From Rhizorhapis sp. SPR117 (GTDB lineage: Bacteria > Pseudomonadota > Alphaproteobacteria > Sphingomonadales > Sphingomonadaceae), in NCBI RefSeq assembly GCF_021742065.1, contig NZ_JAKKIE010000038.1, positions 1-39,925 on the forward strand: a DNA stretch of 39,925 bases, in the 5' to 3' direction. Shown piece by piece: positions 1-8,602 of the stretch. The first letter of the stretch is position 1, and each line of letters begins with the position of its first letter. The notes beneath the pieces were generated by a model. That model searched no databases. It was not told the DNA's origin and was given only the letters and a program-made list of their open reading frames with translations. The translations under genes were made by a program, and so were the position numbers.

Positions 1-16
1 TAAACCATCGAAATGA

Positions 17-77
17 GGGGTCCCTTTTAGACGCCGATCACCCCGCTAACGGGGTCCTTTTTGCATGCCGATCCACA
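17..77. repeat. Probable terminal repeats of an IS21-type element
   Basis: Two imperfect 23-base direct repeats lie at 17-39 and 51-73. Each starts GGGGTCC, runs through a T-stretch and ends GCCGATC. Repeated GGGGTCCCTTTT...GCCGAT units are what I recall from the ends of some IS21-family elements. The sequence ends CCACA at 77, which suits an outer end there, with the element body to the left of the window. These repeats differ from those of the complete IS21-family element at 3961-6453. The assignment is from memory and from one end only. Confidence 0.5.
40..62 (+). terminator. Terminator-like hairpin
   Basis: A perfect 6-bp stem (ACCCCG at 40-45, CGGGGT at 50-55) with loop CTAA is followed by CC and five Ts. 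It has the form of an intrinsic terminator reading rightwards. It overlaps the repeats of the putative IS21 end, so it may simply be part of that end. Confidence 0.45.
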
Positions 78-163
78 GCGACGACGGGAGACGAAAAATC
101 GGGGGCGTGCGCCATCGGTGGCGCAGAAGGCGCATTGATTGGCATGGCGAAATTTCCGAAAGG

Positions 164-400
164 TCAGGCGGCCGGCGGCGAGGGCCGCATGGAAATGATT
201 TCGAGGCGTTGGGCTTCGGCGGGCGCGGTGTTCTGAACGCGTTGGCGTGGCGGTATGTCGAGGCGGACGTAATATTCGTTCACGCTGTTTTTCCGGAGGA
301 CGATGTCCTCCCGGTTCTTGATGCGGTCATCGCCGATTCGTGGACGTTCACGGATGCGCATGCGTTGGCCGATGCATATCCGGCGGTGCTCAGGCGACAC
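164..400 (-). CDS. Small hypothetical protein
   Basis: About 78 residues from a GTG at 400, or 65 from an ATG at 361. The GTG lies just inside the stop of the upstream gene (390), which would allow translational coupling. The frame ends with TGA at 164 and favours G or C at the third codon position. The product is basic in its first half (RIRERPRIG) and has no motif I recognise. It is read with the 62-residue gene upstream. An opposite-strand frame over the same stretch is also open and cannot be fully excluded. Confidence 0.4.
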   Translation of the reverse strand: MSPEHRRICIGQRMRIRERPRIGDDRIKNREDIVLRKNSVNEYYVRLDIPPRQRVQNTAPAEAQRLEIISMRPSPPAA

Positions 401-578
401 GGGTGACCAGATCGTGGGTGTCGGCCGGCGGAATGGCGGTGACGCGATAAGGCTGTGTCGGGTCGCCGGTTTGGATGACGAACTGATGCCTGCCGGTCGC
501 ATCGCGCCGCTGCACGGCGACCGCATAGGCATGCTCGAACGAGGCAAGCCTCGCGCGTAGCGGGGACCAGGCTGACAT
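390..578 (-). CDS. Small hypothetical protein, 62 aa
   Basis: A 62-residue protein starting MSAWSPLRAR. The ATG at 578 is preceded by AAGGAA at a good distance, which is why it is chosen over an upstream ATG at 677. It has no membrane segment or signal peptide, and its centre (HQFVIQTGDPTQPYRV) looks like beta strands. Its end overlaps the next gene by 11 bases. One of the recurrent polypurine leaders lies about 80 bases upstream. Function unknown. Confidence 0.6.
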   Translation of the reverse strand: MSAWSPLRARLASFEHAYAVAVQRRDATGRHQFVIQTGDPTQPYRVTAIPPADTHDLVTRVA

Positions 579-659
579 AGTGATTTCCTTGCTTCGTGGA
601 GGTGGCGGAGGGGCATTGCTGCCTCCGGTCTCATTTGCGACAGCGCTACCGTAGCCCTG

Positions 660-674
660 ACCCACTCCCTTCCA
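660..674 (-). promoter_or_regulatory. Polypurine leader tract
   Basis: Minus-strand GGAAGGGAGTGGG, ~82 bases before the start at 578. A weaker member of the 13-copy set. Confidence 0.35.
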
Positions 675-707
675 CACGATGAGCGCGAGGCCGCGGTGGA
701 GCAGCGC

Positions 708-1034
708 TCATCGCACGGCTTCGAGCAACGCGGAGAGCTGCGCGAACGTCCGCGCCTTGAGGGAAGGCAGGTTGTGGTCGCGACACCAGGCGACCCACAC
801 GTCGACGTTCCGCGAGACGGAGTAGACCCGTCCCGCGCCATCCCATGCCCGATAGGGTGCGTGGGAGTAATGGGCGCGGAAGCGGCGCTTTTCGATATTA
901 TAGGGAATGAAGGCCACGGAACGTCTCCATTCAAGCCGGCTGGTCGGGCCACCGGGCATATTGGGCGGGACGTAAGCGTCGAAGGGATTGCCGTCGGTGA
1001 CGCTCAGATGTGGCAGTCGATAACGGTGAGCCAT
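708..1034 (-). CDS. Hypothetical protein, 108 aa
   Basis: The likely product starts MAHRYRLPHL and is rich in Tyr, Arg and Trp (VWVAWCRDHN near residue 85). The frame is open further upstream to 1136, but that extension overlaps a better small frame at 1004-1126. The start is uncertain because no clear ribosome binding site precedes it. The start overlaps the stop of the small gene upstream by about 30 bases, as is common among neighbours here. No family recognised. Confidence 0.55.
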   Translation of the reverse strand: MAHRYRLPHLSVTDGNPFDAYVPPNMPGGPTSRLEWRRSVAFIPYNIEKRRFRAHYSHAPYRAWDGAGRVYSVSRNVDVWVAWCRDHNLPSLKARTFAQLSALLEAVR

Positions 1035-1126
1035 GCTGACGGCGGAAGACTGTCGAGCATCTTGGCCACTTCTGCGTCCCAAATATGGGCCGGCATGTCT
1101 CCGTGGGACAGGCCGAACCAGCCCAT
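1004..1126 (-). CDS. Possible 40-aa protein ending VIDCHI
   Basis: A short frame starting MGWFGLSHGD and ending LTVIDCHI has more protein-like composition than the two competing frames. The open frame runs back a few more codons to a TAA, with ATG at 1126 the first standard start. The 'TVIDCHI' ending reminds me of small plasmid and phage proteins of the DUF5983 type, but this is only an impression. It could be a broken longer gene. Confidence 0.35.
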   Translation of the reverse strand: MGWFGLSHGDMPAHIWDAEVAKMLDSLPPSAWLTVIDCHI

Positions 1127-1183
1127 TTCGCCCCATTCATGCCGTTCGCCGTCCTTTACTTACCCGCTTTGAGGCCGAAGGCG

Positions 1184-2851
1184 TCATGCAGGACTAGCGA
1201 AACTTAGGGAGAGGTCATTGTAGGAAGCGCTTAATTCGATTTTGCGATCCTTGGGGATCAGCCAGAGTATTTCCTCACGCACCGCATTGCGGATGCGCTC
1301 GAGAAGCGCTTCCTCTTCACCGAGGAGCAGTTTGTTGGCGAGATTCCGGGCATATCGTTCAAAGTCGCGGTGCTGCGTGTCCCAGCTGTCGCAGTCGCTA
1401 TCGTCATTGTGCCAGAAGCAGCATAATTCCATCAGCCACGCGAGGCTCGAGGGCTTTACCGAGGCCCCTTCCCTGACGAAGATGATCGCGTCATCAAGGT
1501 CGGATCCATCATTGCGACAGACCAACATGTCGAGGGAAAAGCCGAGAAGCGCAATCGGGTCGTCATATTTTCCGGAACGGGCGATGGGGACGATCAGTCT
1601 GATGTCGGCGACGCGGCCGGACAGAGTCTCCGTCGGCAGCATATGTTCTTCGTCATAGGAAAACTGGTGGTCGCCCCGATTGATCGTGAAAGACAAGCCC
1701 GTCACGCGAGGCAGTTCGTCGTACCAGCTATAGCCTTCGAGGCTGCGTTCTGCGCGGACCGGTTGATAGCCGAGCGGCAGGCCTTCCTGGAGAAGCGCCT
1801 GAGCCGCGCATTGTTCGATGTCGGGTTCATGGGCCGGCATGATGATCATGGGCTCGTCGGCGACGTGTCGACCGATTTCGTTTCTGTACCCTTCGGCGCT
1901 CGTTGGTTTCCAGGATTCGAGCCATGGGGCTGCCTCGGCGAGTATGATGTCGAGTTCGCCTGCCCTCGTCCACGAGGCAAATGAGAGGCGATGCTGCGCT
2001 TCCAGGGCAATAGTGCGATAGATCGCCGCTTCGATCTCAAGCCGGAGATCGTCGAGGGCTGCATTTTCGACCATCTCTTTGCGAGCAGGCAGCACCAACT
2101 GGAGTGTCGGCGCGTCGACTATGTCGATCTTGGCGATCCACTTGTGGGGAGCATCGATTTCGGACACAGTCGGAAGGTGGCACGGCACTTTGACGCCATG
2201 GAAGTTGATGCGCGGCGGATGTGGCGGTTCGTGTTCGTGATCACGGAAGATGCCGATCCGACATCCGTTCCAGTCCTCGACGCGGTGTGCCTTGGAGAGA
2301 AAATCGGCGCGCGGAAGCTCCCGCCCCCGGAAACGGACCGGAAGCGGATAATAGAGGGCAGCGTCCTTAATAGCGCCATCGAGTTGCTGTGCCCACGCGG
2401 CGGGCATGGCAATCAGGAAGGCGGTGCCCCGGGTGATTTCGCAGGGCTCGACGGCAACCGGAACCGAACCAAGCCACGCGTCCGCCGAAATATCGGCCTG
2501 CCATCCCTGCGCCGCGCTGCTGGAGAAGGAGCGGATTCTTACGCGCTGACCGGCAAGGCTGAACACGCCCATGCCAGCCGGGTCTTCACGGCGAACGAGA
2601 TCCGCGCCCCAGTCCGATTGACCAAGCGTGAGGATCGTTGTCGGGTCATCGATTCCAGAACCATCATCGCTGATGAGGAGGGTCGGTTGTCCGTCGAATT
2701 GGGCGATATCGACGTCGATCCCGGTCGAGCGGGCGCGCCGGGAGTTTTGAAGCATCTCGTTGAGAACGTCGGTGATCGTACCGTTGAACAGGCGCGTGAC
2801 CTTGGTGATCGCGTCCTGGCTGACGCGTGCTGAGATTGTGCTGGGTAGCAT
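1184..2851 (-). CDS. GHKL (HSP90-like) ATPase domain protein
   Basis: A 555-residue protein whose N-terminus carries a Bergerat-fold ATP site: N-box NEMLQN (Glu32, Asn36), DDGSG at 62-66 and GMGVFSLAG at 93-101. This is the arrangement of HSP90, MORC, MutL and topoisomerase VI ATPases. The following ~450 residues match nothing I recognise and include a Trp/Cys-rich stretch (LMELCCFWHNDD) near residue 470. The ATG at 2851 has GGAG eight bases before it; an in-frame extension to 3079 has non-coding composition and is rejected. A polypurine leader lies about 40 bases upstream. ATP-driven conformational work is likely. A role in defence or DNA handling is only inferred from the mobile context. 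Confidence 0.8.
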   Translation of the reverse strand: MLPSTISARVSQDAITKVTRLFNGTITDVLNEMLQNSRRARSTGIDVDIAQFDGQPTLLISDDGSGIDDPTTILTLGQSDWGADLVRREDPAGMGVFSLAGQRVRIRSFSSSAAQGWQADISADAWLGSVPVAVEPCEITRGTAFLIAMPAAWAQQLDGAIKDAALYYPLPVRFRGRELPRADFLSKAHRVEDWNGCRIGIFRDHEHEPPHPPRINFHGVKVPCHLPTVSEIDAPHKWIAKIDIVDAPTLQLVLPARKEMVENAALDDLRLEIEAAIYRTIALEAQHRLSFASWTRAGELDIILAEAAPWLESWKPTSAEGYRNEIGRHVADEPMIIMPAHEPDIEQCAAQALLQEGLPLGYQPVRAERSLEGYSWYDELPRVTGLSFTINRGDHQFSYDEEHMLPTETLSGRVADIRLIVPIARSGKYDDPIALLGFSLDMLVCRNDGSDLDDAIIFVREGASVKPSSLAWLMELCCFWHNDDSDCDSWDTQHRDFERYARNLANKLLLGEEEALLERIRNAVREEILWLIPKDRKIELSASYNDLSLSFASPA

Positions 2852-3163
2852 TTGGTCGCTCCTTGGCCTCAGACCCAATCGGTCCAGCCCGTTCCCCCCG
2901 CCTTTCTTCCCAAGGCCCTGGAGGTTCGGCGGCCGGTGGGTGCAGATTGGCGTTGCCGGCGCGAGCGCCTGCTCAGCGCGTTTCGGGGATAACCCGCTCG
3001 CATGGGTTCGTAGGGGCAATTGGCGGGTTGCCCGCAGCAAACGCATGGGTCCCCGGGGCGCCTGCATTCGGCTGTCCACGCTTGTCCGAGTTCTTGCGGA
3101 CAGGCGGAGGGACCGTGAATGTTGGAAGCCTCGTCGGGCAGCGCCAACGGCCGTCGACGATAT
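2852..3163. other. Gene-less stretch with leader tract and hairpin
   Basis: About 310 bases without a convincing gene. The open frames here look like shadows. The stretch holds a polypurine leader for the ATPase gene at 2892-2911 and a perfect 6-bp inverted repeat (TGTCCG at 3083-3088, CGGACA at 3097-3102). The repeat lies just downstream of the IS-disrupted gene and has no T-run after it. Confidence 0.5.
2892..2911 (-). promoter_or_regulatory. Polypurine leader tract
   Basis: Minus-strand GGGAAGAAAGGCGGGGGG, ~41 bases before the GHKL ATPase start. Confidence 0.45.
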
Positions 3164-3953
3164 TCAGTCCGGCGGCGAGAGTTCGGGCGAGGGATCGCTG
3201 TCGCCAGGGATCGGATCGACGTTGCTGCCGATGCCCCCCTCCCTTTTCAGCATCTCTTCTTCGTCGGCGAAGATGGCGATCCGGGGGCCGGGCTTCCTGC
3301 CGCGGCGGCGTGCCTCGTCGGCGAGCGCCTTCATCATTGTTGCGGCGGCCATGCCGATGGCGTCGGAGTCAAGCGTCAAGTCATGATAACGCTGATAGAA
3401 TTCGGCGTCAGCCGCCTGAAGCTGTGCGACGGAAACCGGGTTGTCCCGCAGGCGGTTGATAAGGTCGGTCAGATAGGTCGCGAAATCGAGGCCGGCACTG
3501 AACGGGGCCTCGTGCAGAACGCAGATCGCCGAATGAAGCTCGGCGATTGCCGACCAGGCACGCTCCTCGACAGCGTCGCGGCCAGCGATGGCACGGCGCT
3601 GGCGAAGCAATGCCGGCGACCAGATCGTTGTGCCCACAGGTTTCGGCATCGCCGCGACCGCCGCGCGCCACCCGGCATCGGTGAGCTCGTCGGGCGCGAC
3701 CGGAAAATAGAAATCGTCGATACCCTTCAGGCACTCGAGGGTATGGATTCGGGCGCCGATGGCGTCGTCGTCGAAGAAGGCATCGGGATGATCGACCCGA
3801 AGGCCTGCGGCCAGTTCGAGCGGATCGAGGCGGTAGAAGGGCGGCTCGGGAAGCGCGGGCGGAATAATTCGCGATTTATAGACGTCGATCAGCGGGCGGT
3901 TGGCGGCTCCCTCCGAAAGGCCCGGCACGGCCGACGCCAGCGCCCGCCACGCC

Positions 3954-3960
3954 GCTTCGG
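3954..3960. repeat. Target-site duplication, left copy
   Basis: GCTTCGG here is identical to 6454-6460 on the other side of the element. A 7-bp duplication is within the range usual for IS21-family insertions. Confidence 0.9.
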
Positions 3961-4045
3961 TGTTGATTTCCGCTGAGAGTTGACCCGGGATTTTCATCGA
4001 GAAGTGACCCGGGTCGGTATGGTGTCCCGCGATGCGGGGGGTGGG

Positions 4046-4825
4046 TCAAGTGGTGGCTTTTTCCTTCCGTGGTTTGGGTGTTGCGGCGCTGGCCCTGAAC
4101 CGGAAGCTGTCGTTGCCGGTTTCCAGGATATGGCAATGGTGGGTGAGCCGGTCGAGCAGCGCGGTGGTCATCTTGGCATCACCGAACACCTCGGCCCATT
4201 CGCTGAAGCTGAGATTGGTGGTGATGACGACGCTGGTGCGCTCGTAAAGCTTGCTCAACAGGTGGAACAGCAGCGCGCCCCCTGAGGGGCTGAACGGCAG
4301 ATATCCAAGCTCATCGAGGATGACGAGATCGAGGCGGAGCAGGCGCTCGGCAAGCTGGCCGGCCTTGTTTGCGGCCTTTTCCTGCTCGAGCGCATTGACC
4401 AGATCCACGGTGGCGAAGAACCGTACCTTCTTACGATGATGCTCGACGGCTTGGATGCCGAGCGCGGTGGCAATGTGGGTCTTGCCGGTTCCCGGACCAC
4501 CGATCAGCACGACATTGTCCGCGCCATTGATGAACTCGCCGCGATGCAGCTGGCGCACCATTGCTTCGTTCACCTCGCTGGAAGCGAAGTCGAACCCGGC
4601 CAGATCCTTGTAGGCGGGGAACCGGGCAGCCTTGATCTGGTAGGCGATGGACCGGACCTCGCGCTCAGCCATCTCGGCCTTGAGCAGTTGGGATAGGATG
4701 GGCACGGAAGCGTCGAACGCGGGCGCGCCTTGCTCGATGAGATCGTCAACGGCCTGGGCCATGCCGTACATTTTGAGCGCCTTGAGCATGACCACCACGG
4801 CGGCGCTGGCGGGATCATGACGCAT
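4046..4825 (-). CDS. istB: IS21-family helper ATPase IstB
   Basis: A 259-residue AAA+ ATPase that assists the IstA transposase in target selection and strand transfer. It shows Walker [10 protein letters not shown] (from about residue 100) and Walker [14 protein letters not shown] (near residue 160), the hallmark of IstB. The start at 4825 (MRHDPAS) overlaps the istA stop at 4815, the usual arrangement for coupled translation. The open frame continues upstream to 4909 inside istA, but that extension is not IstB-like. Length is normal for the family and no defect is visible. Confidence 0.95.
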   Translation of the reverse strand: MRHDPASAAVVVMLKALKMYGMAQAVDDLIEQGAPAFDASVPILSQLLKAEMAEREVRSIAYQIKAARFPAYKDLAGFDFASSEVNEAMVRQLHRGEFINGADNVVLIGGPGTGKTHIATALGIQAVEHHRKKVRFFATVDLVNALEQEKAANKAGQLAERLLRLDLVILDELGYLPFSPSGGALLFHLLSKLYERTSVVITTNLSFSEWAEVFGDAKMTTALLDRLTHHCHILETGNDSFRFRASAATPKPRKEKATT

Positions 4826-6341
4826 GGCGCAACTCCCGGTCACGCAGGTTGTCATAGCGCTCGACGTTGGCAACCGGCTCCCGCTCCAGGCGCAGCGCCT
4901 GGGGCGCATCGATAGGAGGAGCCGGAGGAGCCTTGCCGTCGATCAGGCGGTGCAAGATATTGAGGACATGAGTCTTGGTGGCAACGCCGGCTTCCAGCGC
5001 CAGTTCGACCGCACACAGCACGGCCTGCTCGTCGTGCTGCAGCACGAGCGCCAGGATCTCGGCCATCTCCCTGTCGCCGCCAGGACGGCGCAGCAGCTGG
5101 CTTTGTAGCTGCCGGAACGCATCGGGCATCTCGGCGAACGGGGCACCGTTGCGCAAGGCTCCGGGCTTGCGCTGGATCACCGCCAGATAATGCCGCCAGT
5201 CGTAGACTGTGCGTCCGGGAAGATGATGGGATCGTTCGATGATCCGCGTGTGCTCGCACACGATCTGACCCTCGGCGGCGATCACGATCCGATCGGGGTA
5301 GATCCGCAGGCTGACCGGGCGGTTGGCGAACGAGGCCGGCACGCTGTAGCGGGTACGCTCGAAGTGTACGAGGCAGGTCGGCGATACGCGCTTGGTGTGC
5401 TCGACGAAGCCGTCGAACGGCCGACCCGGCGGCATCAGATAGGCGACCTCGGCGGCGTGGGCATCGGATACAGTGCCCGGCAGCACGCCATGCTCGATCT
5501 GCGCCCATTGCGCGATGCACTGCGCCTCAAGCCAGGCATTGAGCGCATCGAGATCGGGGAAGCTGGGCATGGGTTGCCACAGTCGCCGCCGCGCATCCTG
5601 GACGTTCTTCTCGACCTGTCCCTTCTCCCAACCCGACGCCGGGTTGCAGAACTCGGGCTCGAACAGGTAATGGCTCGCCATCGCCGCGAACCGTGCGTTG
5701 ACCTGTCGGATCTTGCCGGCACCGATCCGGTCGACCGCCGTGCGCATGTTGTCGAAGATCCCCCGCCGCGGCACGCCGCCCAGCACGCGGAATGCCTGGG
5801 TCAGCGCGTCGAACAGCATCTCGTGGGTCTGGAGCAGGTAGGCCCGAACGGCAAAGGCGCGACTGTGTGAGAGCTTGGTATGCGCCACCTGCAGCTTGGT
5901 CTGCCGGCCGCCCAGCATGGCCCAGTCCTCGCTCCAGTCGAACTGGAATGCTTCGCCCGCGGCGAACACCAGCGGCACGAACGTACCGCGCCCGCTGGTC
6001 TGCGCCTCGCGCTGCCGCTCGGCCTTCCACGCCCTGACGAACGCGGCCACGCGGTTATAGGAACCGTCGTAGCCCAGCACCACGAGGTCGGCGTGCATCT
6101 GCTTGGCTGTGCGTCGCTGCTTGCGCGACTTGGCGCCCTCGGTCCGCAGCCAACCCGACAACTTCTCCGCAAACGGATCGAGCTTGCTTGGCCGCTCGGG
6201 AACCTTGAACCTGGGCTCGACCGTCCCGCTACGCAGGTACTTGCGGATCGTGTTGCGCGACAGACCCGTCCGCCGCTCGATCTCCCGGATCGGCATCTCA
6301 TCACGAAAATGCCAGCGCCGGATAACGCTCAATAAAGCCAT
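4815..6341 (-). CDS. istA: IS21-family transposase IstA
   Basis: A 508-residue DDE transposase. It starts [10 protein letters not shown] at 6341 with GGAG nine bases upstream. The open frame reaches 6401, but that adds 20 residues translated from the terminal-repeat region. An N-terminal helix-turn-helix ([19 protein letters not shown]) precedes an integrase-type core. Candidate catalytic residues are the Asp in FQFDWSEDW, the Asp in [10 protein letters not shown] and the Glu in [11 protein letters not shown] basic region and C-terminal tail follow. The gene looks intact. Confidence 0.95.
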   Translation of the reverse strand: MALLSVIRRWHFRDEMPIREIERRTGLSRNTIRKYLRSGTVEPRFKVPERPSKLDPFAEKLSGWLRTEGAKSRKQRRTAKQMHADLVVLGYDGSYNRVAAFVRAWKAERQREAQTSGRGTFVPLVFAAGEAFQFDWSEDWAMLGGRQTKLQVAHTKLSHSRAFAVRAYLLQTHEMLFDALTQAFRVLGGVPRRGIFDNMRTAVDRIGAGKIRQVNARFAAMASHYLFEPEFCNPASGWEKGQVEKNVQDARRRLWQPMPSFPDLDALNAWLEAQCIAQWAQIEHGVLPGTVSDAHAAEVAYLMPPGRPFDGFVEHTKRVSPTCLVHFERTRYSVPASFANRPVSLRIYPDRIVIAAEGQIVCEHTRIIERSHHLPGRTVYDWRHYLAVIQRKPGALRNGAPFAEMPDAFRQLQSQLLRRPGGDREMAEILALVLQHDEQAVLCAVELALEAGVATKTHVLNILHRLIDGKAPPAPPIDAPQALRLEREPVANVERYDNLRDRELRHAS

Positions 6342-6453
6342 GTCGATCACTCCGGTATCCCCCGACCAGGCAGCCAGGGGGAAGGTCAGAACATGGGTCA
6401 CTTCTCAGTGGAAATTATGCGCCTCCCGGGTCAGCTCTCAGTGGAAATCAACA

Positions 6454-6460
6454 GCTTCGG
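6454..6460. repeat. Target-site duplication, right copy
   Basis: GCTTCGG is identical to 3954-3960. Removing one copy with the element restores the host gene's frame exactly. Confidence 0.9.
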
Positions 6461-6661
6461 GAAATCCCGGCAGCGGAACGATATAGCAGAGGGCGCCACT
6501 GTCATCGCCATCGATGGCGTTTATACATGCCCCCTGCCGGACAGCATGGGCGACATCGGGATCGAAGTCGATGAAGCGCAGCGCGGAAAGTTCGAAGCTG
6601 CTGAGCGCTACATGGACGGCAGCCGTATCCGGCGTGGTCGCTGTGTCGAGGACCGCCGCGT

Positions 6662-6964
6662 TCATGCTGCAGCCACCAGCTGGGCTGGGTGGCTCACGTC
6701 ATGCTCGATCTTGAGGCGAGCCTTGTCGAATCCGGCAGGCTTTCTGCCCGAGTTGCGGACATGAACGACCGTCGCAACGAAGCTTCGACCGGTCGCGCGC
6801 AGACGGTCGCCGGCCTCGTCGAGCCTCATTCTTACCTCGGCAAGTTTCGTCGCTTCGAACTGTTCGCGGAGAATCGGCTTGAACGGTTCGAACTTCACGA
6901 AGCGGACGCCGTTGATGGGTGGGCCAAATTCAGCGTCGTGGGCGATGATCAGGAATCGGGACAT
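6662..6964 (-). CDS. Hypothetical protein, 100 aa
   Basis: Starts MSRFLIIAHDAEFG with GGAAA upstream and ends in a hydrophobic, Ala-rich tail. The middle (LAEVRMRLDEAGDRL) is probably helical. Its stop overlaps by ATGA the start of the gene that the insertion sequence later interrupted, so the two were translated together. A strong polypurine leader lies 60-88 bases upstream, suggesting that a transcript starts here. No family recognised. Confidence 0.7.
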   Translation of the reverse strand: MSRFLIIAHDAEFGPPINGVRFVKFEPFKPILREQFEATKLAEVRMRLDEAGDRLRATGRSFVATVVHVRNSGRKPAGFDKARLKIEHDVSHPAQLVAAA

Positions 6965-7023
6965 GGATGTTTCCTCTGGCTTGAGGGGAGAGATGCGGCG
7001 GGGCCCGTGCCGGCCCTCCGATC

Positions 7024-7052
7024 GCCCTTGCCTTCCCTCCTTCCCTTCCCCC
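7024..7052 (-). promoter_or_regulatory. Polypurine leader tract
   Basis: Minus-strand GGGGGAAGGGAAGGAGGGAA, ~60 bases before the start at 6964; the longest copy. It is preceded by GGTGATC, as also near 27620. Confidence 0.5.
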
Positions 7053-7073
7053 GATCACCGGATCGCAGCCCCA

Positions 7074-7280
7074 TCACGCGGACGGCCGTGTCATCGACGA
7101 TGGGCGGAGATCCGGCGAGACGGTCACATCGATTTTCGACGCACCGCGGTGCCGCCTTTCGACGGCAGCCTGCGCGAGGCGCAAGGCATCGTCGATGTCG
7201 TCGGCGTCGATGGTGTCGGACCAACGTCCGAGGTTTCCGCTTCGCGTGCAATAGCGGGCGGTTGCGAAGAATTTCCCCAT
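7074..7280 (-). CDS. Small hypothetical protein, 68 aa
   Basis: Starts MGKFFATARYCTRSGN, then an acidic segment (IDADDIDDALRLAQAAVERR) with the look of a strand-helix unit. The ATG follows the stop of the gene upstream (7284) by only a few bases, indicating co-translation. No enzymatic motif. The last ~20 residues are Ser/Pro/Arg-rich and probably disordered. Confidence 0.6.
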   Translation of the reverse strand: MGKFFATARYCTRSGNLGRWSDTIDADDIDDALRLAQAAVERRHRGASKIDVTVSPDLRPSSMTRPSA

Positions 7281-7283
7281 GGT

Positions 7284-8021
7284 TCAGGCCTCGGATGTGT
7301 CTGCGATCGCGGCTTCCAGCCGGGCGATCCAGTCGGGATCCAGCGTCAGCGCGTCGCCGGCCCACTGGTTGACGATGGCTTCGACGGGATCATGGTCGTC
7401 CTGGGGGACGAGAGTGATGTCGTCGTCGTCAGCCCCTTCGGTTTCATAGTCGACAGTGTGGAGAATGACCGGCCTGTTCGTGACGACGCCGGAGACGAGG
7501 CCACCTTCGAGGGCAACCACGATTCGCGGGATCTCCGTGGATGTGCCGGCGGCGTTCAGGCGTTCGCAAAGAGCGTCGATCTCGCTGGTGTCGATCGTCC
7601 TGAACGCAGCGCCATCGGTGGCGACATCGAGCAGTTCTTCCGGACAGCCCTGCTGCTGCAAAAGGCGCAAGGCGGCGAGAAGGGCACCGAGCTCGCGGTC
7701 GTCGACGACGGGGAACGAAATCGGATCCTCCACATGCGCGCGTTCGATCCAGACGTTGCAGTCGGCCTTGGCGGCGAGGTCCTCGGAGGCGAGAGACCCA
7801 GGATCGTGGCTCTCTTGCAGAAGGCGCTCACGCTGTGCCTCGTGGAGCCCCTGCTGCCATCCATCGGTCGGAACAGGCGGAAGCCTGTCGCGGTCTATGG
7901 AGTCCCGCAGGAGATTGACCATTTCGGCGGCCGCTTCTCGCGCGGCCCGAAAGGTTCCGAAATGGCGGCGAAGGATAGACGGATGCGCGAAATGCCGGCC
8001 GCTTGTGACATAGATGAGCAT
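7284..8021 (-). CDS. Hypothetical acidic protein, 245 aa
   Basis: Starts MLIYVTSGRHFAHP with a strong GAGGAGG site upstream. The protein is acidic, with a cluster EGADDDDITLVPQDDHDP near residue 205 and Leu-rich helices (ELGALLAALRLLQQQG). No transmembrane segment, signal peptide or catalytic motif is visible. It sits inside a compact run with the genes at 8025-8567, 8603-9064 and 9076-9723, all same strand with small gaps. Function unknown. Confidence 0.7.
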   Translation of the reverse strand: MLIYVTSGRHFAHPSILRRHFGTFRAAREAAAEMVNLLRDSIDRDRLPPVPTDGWQQGLHEAQRERLLQESHDPGSLASEDLAAKADCNVWIERAHVEDPISFPVVDDRELGALLAALRLLQQQGCPEELLDVATDGAAFRTIDTSEIDALCERLNAAGTSTEIPRIVVALEGGLVSGVVTNRPVILHTVDYETEGADDDDITLVPQDDHDPVEAIVNQWAGDALTLDPDWIARLEAAIADTSEA

Positions 8022-8024
8022 CGT

Positions 8025-8567
8025 TCAATCCTCCTCGAAAATCGGGTTGAGGGTGATGGCGGCGCTGGCGCGGACAAGGCTGAAGCTTGGGATCGCGGCC
8101 GCGACGGCTTCATCGGGCGCGGGCTGGTCGACGCATTCGATGGATTGGAGAAGCAAGCCGGCGAGATGCTGCGCAGAGGTGAGCCCATCGCCGGTGCGAA
8201 CGATCGCCGAAAGCTGCATCGGAATCTGAATGAGAAACGATTGTCGCGATGCGCTGTCCTGGGCCAGGCGAGGAGCGCTGGGGTCGGACCAGTCGACATT
8301 GTCGATGATCCAGGCAGGAACGAAATCCCAGTCGAAGCAGAACTGGTAGTCCGAGCCGATCCGAGCCCAGGCGGCATCGACTACCGGCGTCCATCCGATC
8401 ACGAGCAGCCGGACGGCAGCTGTTCCGAGCGTGCCGAAAGCATTCTGAATGGCGGCGCCACGCGCGATGCAGTCGGCGTCGACGCCGCGATAGTCGCGCA
8501 TTGCGAGCACGGCTTCCCAGAGGCAAGCGGCGGTCTCGAGTGCGAAGTCGCTGGTGGCGGATATCAT
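8025..8567 (-). CDS. Hypothetical protein, 180 aa
   Basis: The start chosen is ATG 8567 (MISATSDFAL), preceded by GGAG; an open extension to 8723 is Arg-rich and looks non-coding. The middle is aromatic and acidic (DYQFCFDWDFVPAWIIDNVDW, residues ~85-105) and the C-terminus has helices. It follows 8603-9064 and precedes 7284-8021 by three bases, so the genes are one operon. No family recognised. Confidence 0.65.
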   Translation of the reverse strand: MISATSDFALETAACLWEAVLAMRDYRGVDADCIARGAAIQNAFGTLGTAAVRLLVIGWTPVVDAAWARIGSDYQFCFDWDFVPAWIIDNVDWSDPSAPRLAQDSASRQSFLIQIPMQLSAIVRTGDGLTSAQHLAGLLLQSIECVDQPAPDEAVAAAIPSFSLVRASAAITLNPIFEED

Positions 8568-8602
8568 CGTTTCTACTCCAGTGAACTGAGCTGGACGCGC
8601 GA

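Larger units (their letters stand above)
3961..6453 (-). mobile_element. Complete IS21-family insertion sequence
   Basis: The element is 2493 bp and bounded by inverted TGTTGATTTCC at 3961 and its complement ending at 6453. Each end carries a second related copy of the motif (consensus close to TTTCCACTGAGAAGTGACCC), the multiple terminal repeat typical of IS21. It contains istA then istB, both on the minus strand and overlapping by 11 bases. The flanks are an identical GCTTCGG. Both genes look intact, so the copy is probably recent and possibly active. Confidence 0.95.
3164..6665 (-). pseudogene. Unknown gene split by the IS21-family element
   Basis: Two segments form one gene: codons from ATG 6665 down to 6454, then 3953 down to 3164. 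Deleting 3954-6453, meaning the element plus one copy of the 7-bp duplication, joins PLPGFPEA to AWRALASAVPG in frame. The result is 1002 bases, or 333 residues plus stop. The intact product would have an acidic N-terminus, a mid-region rich in Pro and Asp, and a C-terminal half with predicted helices (around ADEARRRGRKPG). No family recognised. Its ATG overlaps the stop of the upstream gene (6662) by ATGA, so it was the last gene of that operon. Short hybrid frames still read into each end of the element. Confidence 0.85.

Noticed and set aside
401..952. Upstream part of a long minus-strand open frame reaching from 164 to 952
   Set aside because: Its Ser/Arg/Pro-rich translation is typical of a shadow frame, and it lies over two better genes. 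Only the last ~65-78 codons look coding.
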